A stretch of DNA of 64,000 nucleotides from JABFXX01 sp036489755 (GTDB lineage: Bacteria > Myxococcota_A > Polyangia > Haliangiales > Haliangiaceae): assembly GCA_036489755.1 (NCBI GenBank), contig DASXFD010000092.1, positions 1 to 64,000 of the forward strand, written 5' to 3'. The notes under the pieces are model-generated. The model saw only the letters and a list, made by a program, of their open reading frames with translations, had not been told where the DNA came from and did no database searches. Below are positions 1 to 8,133 of the stretch, one piece after another. Position 1 is the first letter of the stretch, and the number at the start of each line of letters is the position of its first letter. Made by a program: the position numbers and the translations under genes.

Positions 1-157
1 ATTGCTCGCCCGTCGGACAGTCGGCGTCGCTGCCGCACGCGATCGCCGCATCGGGACCAGCGGTGTCGTTGTTGTCGTCGTCGCCGTTCGGCGATCTGTG
101 GTGACTGCAGGCGACCGCGATCGACGACGAAAGCAAGGCGATAGTGAGGACGCGCAT
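1..157 (-). CDS. Lipoprotein, N-terminal part only (cut by the window edge)
   Basis: The frame runs off the left edge, so only the first 52 codons are visible. It opens at an ATG (155-157) with a lipoprotein signal peptide: Arg2, a hydrophobic stretch and a lipobox ending IAVAC, so Cys17 would be the lipidated residue. An Asp/Asn-rich linker follows, then Cys residues in CGSDADCPTGEQ, a spacing common in short Cys-rich repeats of myxobacterial surface lipoproteins. It is divergent from the aspartic protease gene at 380. The 222 bp between them must hold both promoters, but I could not pick a convincing -35/-10 pair. Function cannot be assigned from the fragment. Confidence 0.7.
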   Translation of the reverse strand, partial: MRVLTIALLSSSIAVACSHHRSPNGDDDNNDTAGPDAAIACGSDADCPTGEQ

Positions 158-379
158 GGCCGACGCAAGAGCACGCGTCGTGCCGCCTCAACTTCGCGGT
201 TCCGACGGAACCTCGCGCGGAGACTCGCGAACCTTGTCGGGGACAGTTGACCCTAGCGGCGTACGGTGCAGCGGTCTGCACTTCGCGGATGGGACCGGAC
301 CGACCGAGCGTTCGACGCCGCAATCAGTGAGCAGAAACGCGGATACACGCACGCACATCGTTTGATAGGGTGCAGGGCT

Positions 380-1726
380 ATGAAGCGGTACTCGGTGTTC
401 GTCACGTGCTTTGTCGCGATCGTCGCCTGCGGCGGCAACAACGGAAACAACGGCGATGACGATGACGGCAACGCCGACGCCAACAACGGCAGCGGCTCGG
501 GCTCGCAGATGGGCAGCGGCAGCAACGTCATCACCGGCGCGCCGTTCGTGATCCCACTGTTGGCCCCCGACGGCGCCGTCGAGTTCTATGCCCCGATGCT
601 CACGGTCGGTGGCGTGCAGTTCGCGATGGACCTCGACACCGGCTCGACGACGACCGCGATCGCGGGATCGACGTGCACCGACTGCAGCGGCTCGGACTTC
701 ACGTTGACGCCCGAGTACACGCCGAGCTCGACGGCCGTCGACCAGCACCAGACGGCGGACACCGGCTATTCCGACGGTACCGGCTGGTACGGCGAGGTCT
801 ATCAGGACAGCATCAGTCTCGAAAACAGCTCGCCGAGCGCGTCGCTCAACGTCGTCGACATCTCGACGCAGGTCGATCCCGAGGTCATGGGCTCGATGGC
901 CGGGTTCTTCGAGGACAACGGGTATCAGGGGATCCTCGGCATGGGATCGCCCTATAACGCCGAGCCCAACACCGGCGCGTACTATCAGTCGCTCGTCCAA
1001 CTTGGGCTGCCGAACGTGATGGCGTTCGAGATGTGCCCGACCGACGGCACGATGTGGCTCGGCGGCTTCGACGCGACGCGCGCCTCGGCACCGATGGCGT
1101 ACACGCCGCTCGATCCGATCACCGCGTACGATGAGAACACCGGCAGCGGCAACCCGTTCTACTCGGTCGATCTCACCGGCGTCTCGGTCGACAACAAGGC
1201 GATCACCGATTCGACAGGCAGCGACTTCGCCCTGTGGGTGGTCGACACCGGAACGTCGCTGTTCTACCCGACGACGAACGTCTACAACGCGGCGCTCGCG
1301 AACGTGAACGCCTCGGCAGGCCTCAAAGCGGTGTTCGGCACCAAGGCGAAGCTGTCCGACAGCAAGTGCCTCAAGCCGACCACGACGATGACCGATGCCG
1401 CCATCGATCAGATGTTGCCGCCGTTCGTGATGACGATGAAGAACGCGGCCGGCGGCGCGGACATCACGGTTTCGGCGCCTGCCCTCGAGTCGTACCTCTA
1501 CAACAACGGCGACGGCACCTACTGCTTGGCAATGGGCGATGGCCAGGACGAGCCGACGATGGGCGACGAGATCATGCAAGGGTTCGTGGTCGTGATCGAC
1601 CAGACGAACAACCAGGTCGGCTGGGCGCCGGACTCCGGTTGCGGCGCTCTGCCGCGCCCGCACGACCGCACGAAGCGCTTCCTGCCGCCGAAGCCGCACC
1701 ACCCGCGCCGCGTAATTCACGGCTAG
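380..1726 (+). CDS. Pepsin-like aspartic protease (family A1), lipoprotein
   Basis: Predicted 448-residue surface-anchored aspartic endopeptidase. The start at 380 gives a lipoprotein signal (lipobox IVAC, Cys17) followed by a low-complexity Asn/Asp/Gly/Ser linker to about residue 50. Both catalytic half-sites of a bilobed pepsin are present: DTGS at Asp86 and DTGT at Asp289. A flap-like Tyr130 sits in YSDGTGW, and a GILGMG stretch at about 184 matches the conserved pepsin core. Two lobes in one chain distinguish it from retropepsins. The C-terminus is a basic, Pro-rich tail of about 30 residues. It is followed 36 bp later by a paralogue. Bacterial A1 pepsins are uncommon; the protease fold is well supported, but activity and substrate are inferred. 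Confidence 0.9.
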   Translation: MKRYSVFVTCFVAIVACGGNNGNNGDDDDGNADANNGSGSGSQMGSGSNVITGAPFVIPLLAPDGAVEFYAPMLTVGGVQFAMDLDTGSTTTAIAGSTCTDCSGSDFTLTPEYTPSSTAVDQHQTADTGYSDGTGWYGEVYQDSISLENSSPSASLNVVDISTQVDPEVMGSMAGFFEDNGYQGILGMGSPYNAEPNTGAYYQSLVQLGLPNVMAFEMCPTDGTMWLGGFDATRASAPMAYTPLDPITAYDENTGSGNPFYSVDLTGVSVDNKAITDSTGSDFALWVVDTGTSLFYPTTNVYNAALANVNASAGLKAVFGTKAKLSDSKCLKPTTTMTDAAIDQMLPPFVMTMKNAAGGADITVSAPALESYLYNNGDGTYCLAMGDGQDEPTMGDEIMQGFVVVIDQTNNQVGWAPDSGCGALPRPHDRTKRFLPPKPHHPRRVIHG

Positions 1727-1762
1727 ATCGCTCGAGGCATCTGCGTTAGCGTCCGCCCCCCG

Positions 1763-2977
1763 ATGACACGACTATTGCTCCTGCCCCTGCTCGCCGTCGC
1801 TGCTTGCGGCAGCGGCAACGACAAGCCGAGCTTCTACGCGATCTCGCTGACCACGCCGGATAACACGTTCTGGGCTCCGACGATCCACGTCGGCGGCCAG
1901 AGCTTCGTGATGGATCTCGACACGGGCTCGACCACGACGGCGATCGCCGGCACGGCGTGCACGACATGCAGCAACGTCTCGCCCGAGTACATGCCGGGCT
2001 CGAAGGCGGTCGACCAGAACGAGAGCGCGAGCACCGAGTACGCCGACGGTACCGGCTGGATGGGCGAGATCTACGAAGACACGATCAACCTCGGCAGCGG
2101 CTCGCCGGATGCGATGTTCAACCTCGTCGACATCTCGACGCAGGTCGTGTCGGGCGGTATCGAAGGCTTCTTCGACGGCTCGAACGACTATCAGGGCATC
2201 CTCGGCATGGGCCCGCCGGAGAATGCGGAGCCGAACACGGGCGCATATTTCGACACGATCACGTCGCCGACGATGGGCGGCGTCGATCCGGTGATGGCGT
2301 TCGAGCTGTGCGAGGACGGCGGCACGATGTGGCTCGGCGGATTCGACGAGACGCACGCGCAGGCCGCGATGCAGTACACGCCGATGCTGCCGATCAGCAA
2401 CAACAACGCGTTCTACTCGCTCGACATCACGTCGATGTCGCTGAACGGCACCGTCGTCGGAATGGGCTCGGATGACTTCGAGGAGCCGGTCCTCGACACG
2501 GGCACGACGTTCATGTACTTGCCCACGAACGTCGCGCAGGCGCTGGGCGACGCGATCAACACGGCCGCCGCGCAGGCGTTCTCAGGCCAGTCGTTCGACG
2601 TCGAGGCGGAAAACGTCAGCTGCGTTCAGGCGAGCGGCATCACCGACGACATGGTCGATTCGATGATGCCGCCGCTCGTGTTCAGCGTGCCGAGCATGGG
2701 AAGCGGCGCGGACATCAGCTTCAGCGTGCCGGCGCTCGAGTCGTATCTGTTCGACGGCGGCGACGGCCAGTACTGTCTCGGCGTCGGCGACGGCGGCACC
2801 GACTTCGGCGGTGTGCTCGGCGATCAATTTCTGCAGGGCTTCGTGACGGTGATGGACGTCGGCAACAGCCAGATCGGGCTCGCGCTCGACAAGGGCTGCT
2901 CGGCGTCGGCGTCGAAGCGACGGACGCGTGACATGACGACGTTCCACCCGCATCGGCCGAAGCCGCGCCGCAAATAG
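1763..2977 (+). CDS. Pepsin-like aspartic protease (family A1), lipoprotein, second copy
   Basis: Predicted 404-residue paralogue of the gene just upstream. The signal peptide ends in a lipobox VAAC (Cys15). The catalytic motifs are DTGS (Asp53) and DTGT (Asp245), with flap Tyr93 in YADGTGW and a GILGMG core at about 145. Compared with its neighbour it lacks most of the low-complexity linker, so the protease domain sits close to the lipid anchor. It ends in another strongly basic tail. The near-identical stretches around both active sites indicate tandem duplication. It probably shares a transcript with the flanking same-strand genes (36 bp before, 6 bp after). Confidence 0.9.
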   Translation: MTRLLLLPLLAVAACGSGNDKPSFYAISLTTPDNTFWAPTIHVGGQSFVMDLDTGSTTTAIAGTACTTCSNVSPEYMPGSKAVDQNESASTEYADGTGWMGEIYEDTINLGSGSPDAMFNLVDISTQVVSGGIEGFFDGSNDYQGILGMGPPENAEPNTGAYFDTITSPTMGGVDPVMAFELCEDGGTMWLGGFDETHAQAAMQYTPMLPISNNNAFYSLDITSMSLNGTVVGMGSDDFEEPVLDTGTTFMYLPTNVAQALGDAINTAAAQAFSGQSFDVEAENVSCVQASGITDDMVDSMMPPLVFSVPSMGSGADISFSVPALESYLFDGGDGQYCLGVGDGGTDFGGVLGDQFLQGFVTVMDVGNSQIGLALDKGCSASASKRRTRDMTTFHPHRPKPRRK

Positions 2978-2983
2978 CGTGGC

Positions 2984-3469
2984 ATGGTCGGATCGATGAC
3001 GCTCCGCAATTTTCTGCTGATGATCGCGGCCGTGGGCTTGATGGCATGCGGCAAGAAGCACGACGAGGACGCGAAGATCGTCGAGAAAGTTCCGCCGCCG
3101 AGCGACATCCGGCCCGCCGTGCCGCCGCCGACGCCGATGCCGCCGCTCGACGCGGCATCGCAACCGGTCTCGGATCTCGCGGCGAGGCCGTACGACGCCG
3201 ATGTGATCGCGTGGCGCGGCAAGAAGGCGCCGAAGCGCAAGATCAAGGACGCGGCGCCCGGCGCGTCGTACAAGCTCGATCTCTATCAAGACGCCGGCGA
3301 GCTGACGATCGACCGCGCGAAGGTCGACGCGAACCGCAACGGCAAGTGGGACGACAAGTACACGTTCGCCGGCGACACGATCACGCTCGAGCACGCGCCC
3401 GCCGACGACGAGCACTACACCGAGAAATATCACTGGAACGGCAACGGCTGGACCCGCGCCGCGCCGTGA
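2984..3469 (+). CDS. Small lipoprotein of unknown function
   Basis: A 161-residue protein with a lipoprotein signal (lipobox LMAC, Cys22) and a Pro-rich linker up to about residue 55. The C-terminal domain contains DANRNGKWDD, an EF-hand or dockerin-like Asp/Asn loop that may bind calcium; similar short loops occur in many secreted proteins, so this is weak evidence. An in-frame ATG at 2996 would also keep the signal peptide and is an alternative start. It lies 6 bp after the second aspartic protease and is probably co-transcribed with it. No family recognised. Confidence 0.75.
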   Translation: MVGSMTLRNFLLMIAAVGLMACGKKHDEDAKIVEKVPPPSDIRPAVPPPTPMPPLDAASQPVSDLAARPYDADVIAWRGKKAPKRKIKDAAPGASYKLDLYQDAGELTIDRAKVDANRNGKWDDKYTFAGDTITLEHAPADDEHYTEKYHWNGNGWTRAAP

Positions 3470-3700
3470 CTACGTAGACCAGCCGCAGAGGTTGCCGATC
3501 GCCTGAACGACGCGGTGCTTGACGCCCGGCGCCTCGCTCGCGTCGGGGATCTCGTGCGCGCGCATCCAGTCGTACTGCGACTTCGCGGTCGCGCGATCGG
3601 GCGTCATGCACATCTCTTTGTACTGCGCGTTCTTGGATCCGGGCGCGCCTTGGGTGACGCCGCCGGTGACGGTCGTCAGATCGGTAGTCGAGATCGTCAT
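3470..3700 (-). CDS. GG-leader peptide, 76 aa
   Basis: A small protein beginning MTISTTDLTTVTGG. This fits the double-glycine leader consensus (LxxVxGG), which C39 peptidase domains of bacteriocin-type ABC exporters cleave after the Gly pair. The predicted mature product is about 62 residues, hydrophilic, with two Cys (in EMCM and NLCGW). The start is supported by an AGGAG ribosome-binding site 6 bp upstream, which overlaps the stop codon of the preceding GG-leader gene (9-bp gap), so the two are almost certainly co-transcribed. No exporter or immunity gene is adjacent. The leader is seen in the sequence; export and role are inferred. Confidence 0.7.
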   Translation of the reverse strand: MTISTTDLTTVTGGVTQGAPGSKNAQYKEMCMTPDRATAKSQYDWMRAHEIPDASEAPGVKHRVVQAIGNLCGWST

Positions 3701-3709
3701 TGCTGACTC

Positions 3710-4027
3710 CTAGTACGCGAGGTGGACGTGATCGTAGTGGCCGGGGACCGGTGCCCGCTGCTGGCCGCGCAGCGAGTGATACTTCTGATAGATGAGCTCG
3801 GACGGATTCGTGCCCTTCGCCCATTGAAAGTACTTCTCTCGCATCGCGGGCGAGCCATGGACGTCGATCGCGCGACCGACCCAGTGAAACGAATTTGGGT
3901 AGTGCGGACCCTCGATCGCGTGAGAGATGTTGCCTCCCATGTCGACGGCCTTTTGCCAGGCCCCAAACATCTTGGTGTTCATTCCGCCGGCGACCGTCGT
4001 GAGCTGATCGGCTTCGATTGTCTCCAT
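3710..4027 (-). CDS. GG-leader protein with M15-like peptidase motif
   Basis: A 105-residue protein. Residues 1-15 form a double-glycine leader (EADQLTTVAGG). The rest carries a complete zinc-binding signature of the M15/VanX/VanY D,D-peptidase fold: SxHxxGxAxD at residues 46-55 (His48, Asp55) and DHVH at residues 99-102 (His102 the likely third ligand). Known members cleave D-Ala-D-Ala cross-links or stem peptides of peptidoglycan. Here the domain is only about 90 residues, near the minimum for the fold. The combination predicts an enzyme exported by a C39-type ABC transporter and released by leader cleavage, possibly as a lytic toxin. It is first in a pair with the 76-aa GG peptide. Family assignment is by motif only. 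Confidence 0.7.
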   Translation of the reverse strand: METIEADQLTTVAGGMNTKMFGAWQKAVDMGGNISHAIEGPHYPNSFHWVGRAIDVHGSPAMREKYFQWAKGTNPSELIYQKYHSLRGQQRAPVPGHYDHVHLAY

Positions 4028-4139
4028 TCGTCGTCAGCAATGCAGCGGCCGTACCGCGAAGAATTTGCCGACCGCGGGAGACGAAACGCGCGATCGCCGA
4101 CGAGCTTTCGCCGCACTAGGTTCGATCGACCCGGCTCGG

Positions 4140-4153
4140 CGAGTGGCCACTCG
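4140..4153. repeat. 14-bp perfect palindrome, possible hairpin
   Basis: The sequence cgagtggccactcg is self-complementary over 14 bp. It lies 9 bp past the stop codon of the CBM20 gene (minus strand), where a transcription terminator could sit. No T-run follows it on the minus strand, so it is not a classical intrinsic terminator. It also lies upstream of the GG-leader pair and could be a regulator site. Confidence 0.35.
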
Positions 4154-4162
4154 TGGCCGGCG

Positions 4163-4741
4163 TTATCGCCAGGTCGCTTCGATCATCGGCTTCGCGACGA
4201 GCTGGCGATCGTCGCCGTCTTCCCACACGGCCGTGCCGTCCTTCGCGAGGCGAACGAACTTGAACGCGACGTCGGTGTCGGGCGCGAGCGGCAGCGTCGC
4301 GACCCAGTGGTCGCCCTTGCGCGTCATCCGGCACGCGCGTTCCGGATCCCAATCGCCGAGCACGTCGGAGCCGCCGCAGAGCAAGACGAGCTCGTCGTCG
4401 CGCGCATCGACGCCGCCCAAGCTGACGGTCGTCGCGATGGTCGCGATGGGCTTCGCCGCCGGTGCCGCTGCCGGCGCCGGCTTGGGCGCAGGCGCAGGCG
4501 CGGGCGCAGGTGGAGCCGTAGGCGCTTCGGTGACGAGCGACTCGAGCCGAGCGTTCACGCGATCGAGCCGATCGGCGATCCCGCCCAGCGCGTTCCGAAA
4601 CCCGGCGACCTCTGCCGCGTCGTAGGCCGGCTTGTCGGCGAGCCCCGCGCGTTCGCGCGCCGCGTCGAACATCGTGGTGGCCGAGTAGTGGTCGAAGCGC
4701 AGGCGAAGTGCCGCGACAAGGTCTGCCTTGGCGAGCTGCAT
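4163..4741 (-). CDS. CBM20-type starch-binding-domain protein
   Basis: A 192-residue protein without an evident signal peptide. Residues 1-70 are helical with a likely coiled coil (ADRLDRVNARLESL). An Ala/Pro linker covers about 71-95. Residues 100-192 resemble a carbohydrate-binding module of family 20: GSDVLGDWDPERA, then a DHWVATLPL strand, then FKFVRL and a final WEDG...DR turn. CBM20 modules bind starch or glycogen and usually accompany amylases, but no catalytic domain is present. The gene lies 14 bp downstream of the CocE-type hydrolase, so the two are likely co-transcribed. An intracellular glycogen-associated role is possible but only inferred. The start at 4741 keeps the whole helical region. 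Confidence 0.7.
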   Translation of the reverse strand: MQLAKADLVAALRLRFDHYSATTMFDAARERAGLADKPAYDAAEVAGFRNALGGIADRLDRVNARLESLVTEAPTAPPAPAPAPAPKPAPAAAPAAKPIATIATTVSLGGVDARDDELVLLCGGSDVLGDWDPERACRMTRKGDHWVATLPLAPDTDVAFKFVRLAKDGTAVWEDGDDRQLVAKPMIEATWR

Positions 4742-4755
4742 GGTGCCTCCTCTAG

Positions 4756-6633
4756 TCAGTTCGTGACGGGCAGCGCGATCGACGTCGCCGCGCCGGGCTG
4801 ATGATAGATGCGTTGCGTCGCCTTCTGATAGTCGGCCGGCTTCGCGAAGAAGATGTTCTCGACGAACGTCTGCGGGTTGCGATCGTAGAGCGGGAACCAG
4901 CTCGACTGGATCTGGATCATGATGCGGTGGCCCCGCTCGAACACGTGATCGACGTTCGGCAGCGCGAACGCGTAGTGCTCGATCTGGTTCGCCGGGATCG
5001 CCGTCGGATGATCGAAGCCGTCGCGATAGCGGCCGCGAAAGATGTCCATGCCGATGCCGAGCTCGTACCCGGCGAGCGTCGTATCCGCGTAGTCGTCGGG
5101 GTAGACGTCGATCAGCTTGACGACCCAGTCGCTGTCGGTGCCGCTCGTCGATGCGAACAACGAGACCTCGGGCGCGCCGGCGATGTGCACGGGCGCGGTG
5201 AGCACGTCGGTCTCGAACGAGATCACGTCGGGCCGATCGACGACCGCGCGCTGGTCCTGCAGGAGCCAGTTCTTCCATTGATCGTGCATGGAAAACACGA
5301 CCGGCCGCGGCACGTACGGCACCGGCTTGGCCGGATCGCTCGTGTACTCGTCGAAGCCGGGCGCGCGCGGCGCATCCCAGCTCGCGTGGCCGGCGGCTTC
5401 CGCGTAGAGCGGCTTCTGCGTACGCGCGATCGGCCACGTGGTCGCGCGGCGCCACGTGTTCGTGCCGGTCTCGAACACGGTCACCGGGGCGACGTTCGCG
5501 CGCGGCGCGCGATCGAGCAGTCGCTGATCGAGGAACGGCTTGAGCACCTGCGCGCGAAACGCGTGCGCGGTGTCGCCGTCGAACTTGAGCGGGCCGAGCG
5601 TCGAGCCGTCGTAGCCCTGGCCGGAGTGGTGCCACGGGCCGAGCACGAGGAACAGCTTGTCGTGGGCCGAGTCTTTCGGCGCGAGCGCCGCATAGACGTG
5701 CGGCCCGCCGTAGCTGTCTTCTTGATCCCACTCGCCGTCGACGAGCATCGTCGGCACGGTCAGCGGCTCCTTCGCGAGCAGCTTGTCGACCGCTTGGTCC
5801 TGCCAGTACGCGTCGTACGCCGGGTGCTCGCTGACCTTGCGCCAGAACGGCAGCTGATCCATTCCGTGTGCGCGCGCGAAGTCGCCGGTCGAGCCGGCAC
5901 GCAACAGCGCGGCATAGTCGTCGCGGCCCGCGCGCGGAATCTCGCCGCCCTCGCCTTTCTGCGCGGTCTGGCCCCAGATGTAGTCGAGGTTGATGTTGCG
6001 GTAGGCGCCGTTGTGGAACCAATCGTCGCCGCGCCATCCGTCGACCATCGGGCACTCGGGCACCGCCGCCTTGAGCGCCGGATGCGGATGGATGAGCGCC
6101 ATCAACACGGTGAAGCCTTCGTACGAGCTGCCGATCATGCCGACCTTGCCGTTGGTCTCGGGCACGTGCTTCACGAGCCAGTCGATCGTGTCGTACGCGT
6201 CGGTCGAGTGATCGACCTGCGAGTTGTTGAGCGGCCCGCGCAACGGGCGCGTCATCACGTAGTCGCCCTCGGAGCCGTACTTGCCGCGCACGTCCTGGAA
6301 CGCGATGATGTAGTCGCCGCCGGCGAACACGTCATGGCTCTCCGGCAGCACGTCCGCGAGGTTGTCGCTGTCGCTGCGGCCCGCGCGCTTGCTCGCGTTG
6401 TACGGCGTGCGCGTCAGCAAGATCGGCGCGCGCTTCGCGCCGCGCGGCACGAGGATGACCGTGTGGAGCTTCACGCCGTCGCGCATCGGGATCATCACGT
6501 CGCGCTTTTCGAAGTTGGCGAGCCGCGACTTGTCGAGCTTCACCGGGATGTCGGGCTCGAGCGGCGGCGTTGGTGCCGCGACCGCGTCGACGACCATGCC
6601 GATCGCGAACAAAGCTGCAACTGCGATTCGCAT
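4756..6633 (-). CDS. CocE/NonD family hydrolase (X-Pro dipeptidyl-peptidase type)
   Basis: A 625-residue protein with an N-terminal signal peptide (about residues 1-20). The alpha/beta-hydrolase domain starts with RDVMIPMRDGVKL and carries the nucleophile elbow GSSYEG, with Ser170 as the likely catalytic serine. The usual acid and histidine should lie further on (VDGEWD, GPWHHSG region, about residues 295-345). The C-terminal third matches the jelly-roll domain shared by X-Pro dipeptidyl-peptidases and cocaine esterases. Family members hydrolyse esters, amides or acyl-peptides, including beta-lactam side chains, so the substrate cannot be told from sequence. Predicted secreted or periplasmic. 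It is followed by the CBM20-type gene. Confidence 0.88.
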   Translation of the reverse strand: MRIAVAALFAIGMVVDAVAAPTPPLEPDIPVKLDKSRLANFEKRDVMIPMRDGVKLHTVILVPRGAKRAPILLTRTPYNASKRAGRSDSDNLADVLPESHDVFAGGDYIIAFQDVRGKYGSEGDYVMTRPLRGPLNNSQVDHSTDAYDTIDWLVKHVPETNGKVGMIGSSYEGFTVLMALIHPHPALKAAVPECPMVDGWRGDDWFHNGAYRNINLDYIWGQTAQKGEGGEIPRAGRDDYAALLRAGSTGDFARAHGMDQLPFWRKVSEHPAYDAYWQDQAVDKLLAKEPLTVPTMLVDGEWDQEDSYGGPHVYAALAPKDSAHDKLFLVLGPWHHSGQGYDGSTLGPLKFDGDTAHAFRAQVLKPFLDQRLLDRAPRANVAPVTVFETGTNTWRRATTWPIARTQKPLYAEAAGHASWDAPRAPGFDEYTSDPAKPVPYVPRPVVFSMHDQWKNWLLQDQRAVVDRPDVISFETDVLTAPVHIAGAPEVSLFASTSGTDSDWVVKLIDVYPDDYADTTLAGYELGIGMDIFRGRYRDGFDHPTAIPANQIEHYAFALPNVDHVFERGHRIMIQIQSSWFPLYDRNPQTFVENIFFAKPADYQKATQRIYHQPGAATSIALPVTN

Positions 6634-6705
6634 CGCGGCCGACTATACGCGCGATTCTTGCCGCACCGCGCCCGCGTCGCCGCGACGCGTACGACAATAT
6701 CCGTC

Positions 6706-7557
6706 ATGACTCGACTCACAACCATCGCGGGTCTGGTCGCGCTCCTGGGAGCGAGCGCGGCACGGGCCGACGTCACGGCGTCGGTGGGCGGCGACGCGAA
6801 TCCGCAGCCGACGCAGACCCAAGCTCCCAACTCGCTCATCTTGCCGAAGGGCAAGCTGCTGCTCGACGCGTTCCTCGAGATGAACCTGTCGAGCGGCGAG
6901 GCGTTCAAGCCGGTCTCGCTGTCACCCGACCTGTGGTACGGCCTGACCGACGACCTCACGCTCGGGCTCGTCCACAGCACGACCGGCGCGACCGGATTCA
7001 TCGGCAACGCCGGTGACTCGCTGTGCCTCACCGGCGGCAGCAACGGCTGCCCGCACTTCTATCCGGACGTCGGCGTCGACGCGCGCTATCGCCTGATGCG
7101 CCCGCTCGCGCTCGACGTCGGGCTCTACGTGCCGTACACCGATCCGTTCGAGCTCGCGGTCAAGCTCGGGGTCTCCGGGCGCTGGACGTGGAACCGGCTG
7201 TCGCTCGAAGCGCAGCCGAGCTTGTTCATCGGTCTCGCGAACCGCCAGCCCACGACGAAGAACGCGATGGGCGCGGAGGTCGCCGACGGACCGACCAACA
7301 CCGAGCAGCTGAACATTCCGATCACGGTCGCGTACCTGCTCGCGCCGCGCGTCGACGTCGCGCTGCAGCCCGGCCTCGTGCTGCCGTTCACCGACACCGG
7401 CGACACCTGGCGGATCCCGCTCGCGATCGCCGTGCGGTTCGCGGCGACGCCGCGCTTCGGTATCGGCCTCGCGTTCGCGTTCCTCGATCTGATCGGTGGC
7501 GGCGACGACGGCGCCGACCAACGCTCGCTCACGCTGGGAGGTACGTATGCGTTCTAA
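6706..7557 (+). CDS. Outer-membrane beta-barrel-like protein
   Basis: A 283-residue secreted protein. The signal peptide ends near residue 19 (SAARA|DV). The body has alternating hydrophobic strands, repeated short turns and a terminal aromatic residue (TLGGTYAF), features of outer-membrane barrels. Strands such as LDVGLYVPYTDPFELAVKLG and FGIGLAFAFLDLI are typical of transporter-like OMPs of unknown substrate. It overlaps the start of the following OmpA-family lipoprotein gene by 11 bp, so the pair is translationally coupled and may act together at the outer membrane. Confidence 0.75.
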   Translation: MTRLTTIAGLVALLGASAARADVTASVGGDANPQPTQTQAPNSLILPKGKLLLDAFLEMNLSSGEAFKPVSLSPDLWYGLTDDLTLGLVHSTTGATGFIGNAGDSLCLTGGSNGCPHFYPDVGVDARYRLMRPLALDVGLYVPYTDPFELAVKLGVSGRWTWNRLSLEAQPSLFIGLANRQPTTKNAMGAEVADGPTNTEQLNIPITVAYLLAPRVDVALQPGLVLPFTDTGDTWRIPLAIAVRFAATPRFGIGLAFAFLDLIGGGDDGADQRSLTLGGTYAF

Positions 7558-8128
7558 GCTCGTCGTCCTTCTCACACTCGCCGGTTGCTACAAGCCGAGC
7601 GGCCCCGAAATCTGCGAGCCGGTCGTCACCAGCTGGGCCGCACCGACCTACCGCTGCCTCGCGTACGTCAAGGAGACGCCGCCGCCACCCGCGCCGCCGC
7701 CACCGGCACCACCGCCGCCCGCGGCGAAGACGGAAGTCACGCAGGAGCAGATCAAGCTCAAGGAGAAGGTCGAGTTCGAGAACGACTCGGCCGTCCTCAA
7801 GGACAGCTCGAAGGGCCTGCTCGACGAGGTCGTCCAGGTCATGAAGGACCACCCCGAGATCGAGCACGTGCGTATCGCCGGCCACACCGACTCGAACGGC
7901 TCGCACGACCACAACCAGAAGCTGTCGACGGCACGCGCCGAGTCGGTGAAGAAGTACCTCATCGACCACGGCGTCGCCGCCGATCGGCTCGCCGCGAAGG
8001 GCTACGGCCAGGATCGGCCGATCGCCGACAACACGACCGACGCGGGCCGCGCCGAAAACCGTCGCGTCGAGATCCATATCTTGCGCCGCAAGGGCGAGAC
8101 CAAGGATCGCGATCCCGACGCGAAGTAG
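7547..8128 (+). CDS. OmpA-family peptidoglycan-binding lipoprotein (Pal-like)
   Basis: A 193-residue protein with a lipoprotein signal (lipobox LAGC, Cys14) and a Pro/Ala linker at about residues 46-62. The OmpA/MotB C-terminal domain covers about 75-185 and has the hallmark GHTDSNGS motif, the LSTARAESVKKYL helix, GYGQDRPIADN and the terminal ENRRVEI. This domain binds meso-diaminopimelate of peptidoglycan and anchors the outer membrane to the wall. The start at 7547 overlaps the preceding gene and restores the lipobox; an upstream in-frame start would bury it. It is convergent with the next gene. Confidence 0.9.
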   Translation: MRSKLVVLLTLAGCYKPSGPEICEPVVTSWAAPTYRCLAYVKETPPPPAPPPPAPPPPAAKTEVTQEQIKLKEKVEFENDSAVLKDSSKGLLDEVVQVMKDHPEIEHVRIAGHTDSNGSHDHNQKLSTARAESVKKYLIDHGVAADRLAAKGYGQDRPIADNTTDAGRAENRRVEIHILRRKGETKDRDPDAK

Positions 8129-8133
8129 CGCGG

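Noticed and set aside
4470..4520. Tandem gcgcaggcgcagg-like repeats
   Set aside because: They encode the Ala/Pro linker of the CBM20 protein; codon-level low complexity, not a DNA repeat element.
4801..7557. A very long open frame (about 918 codons) on the plus strand across the CocE-type hydrolase gene
   Set aside because: Antisense to a well-supported gene; the product is Arg/Val-rich with no motif. Only the part from 6706 (outer-membrane-like protein) is real.
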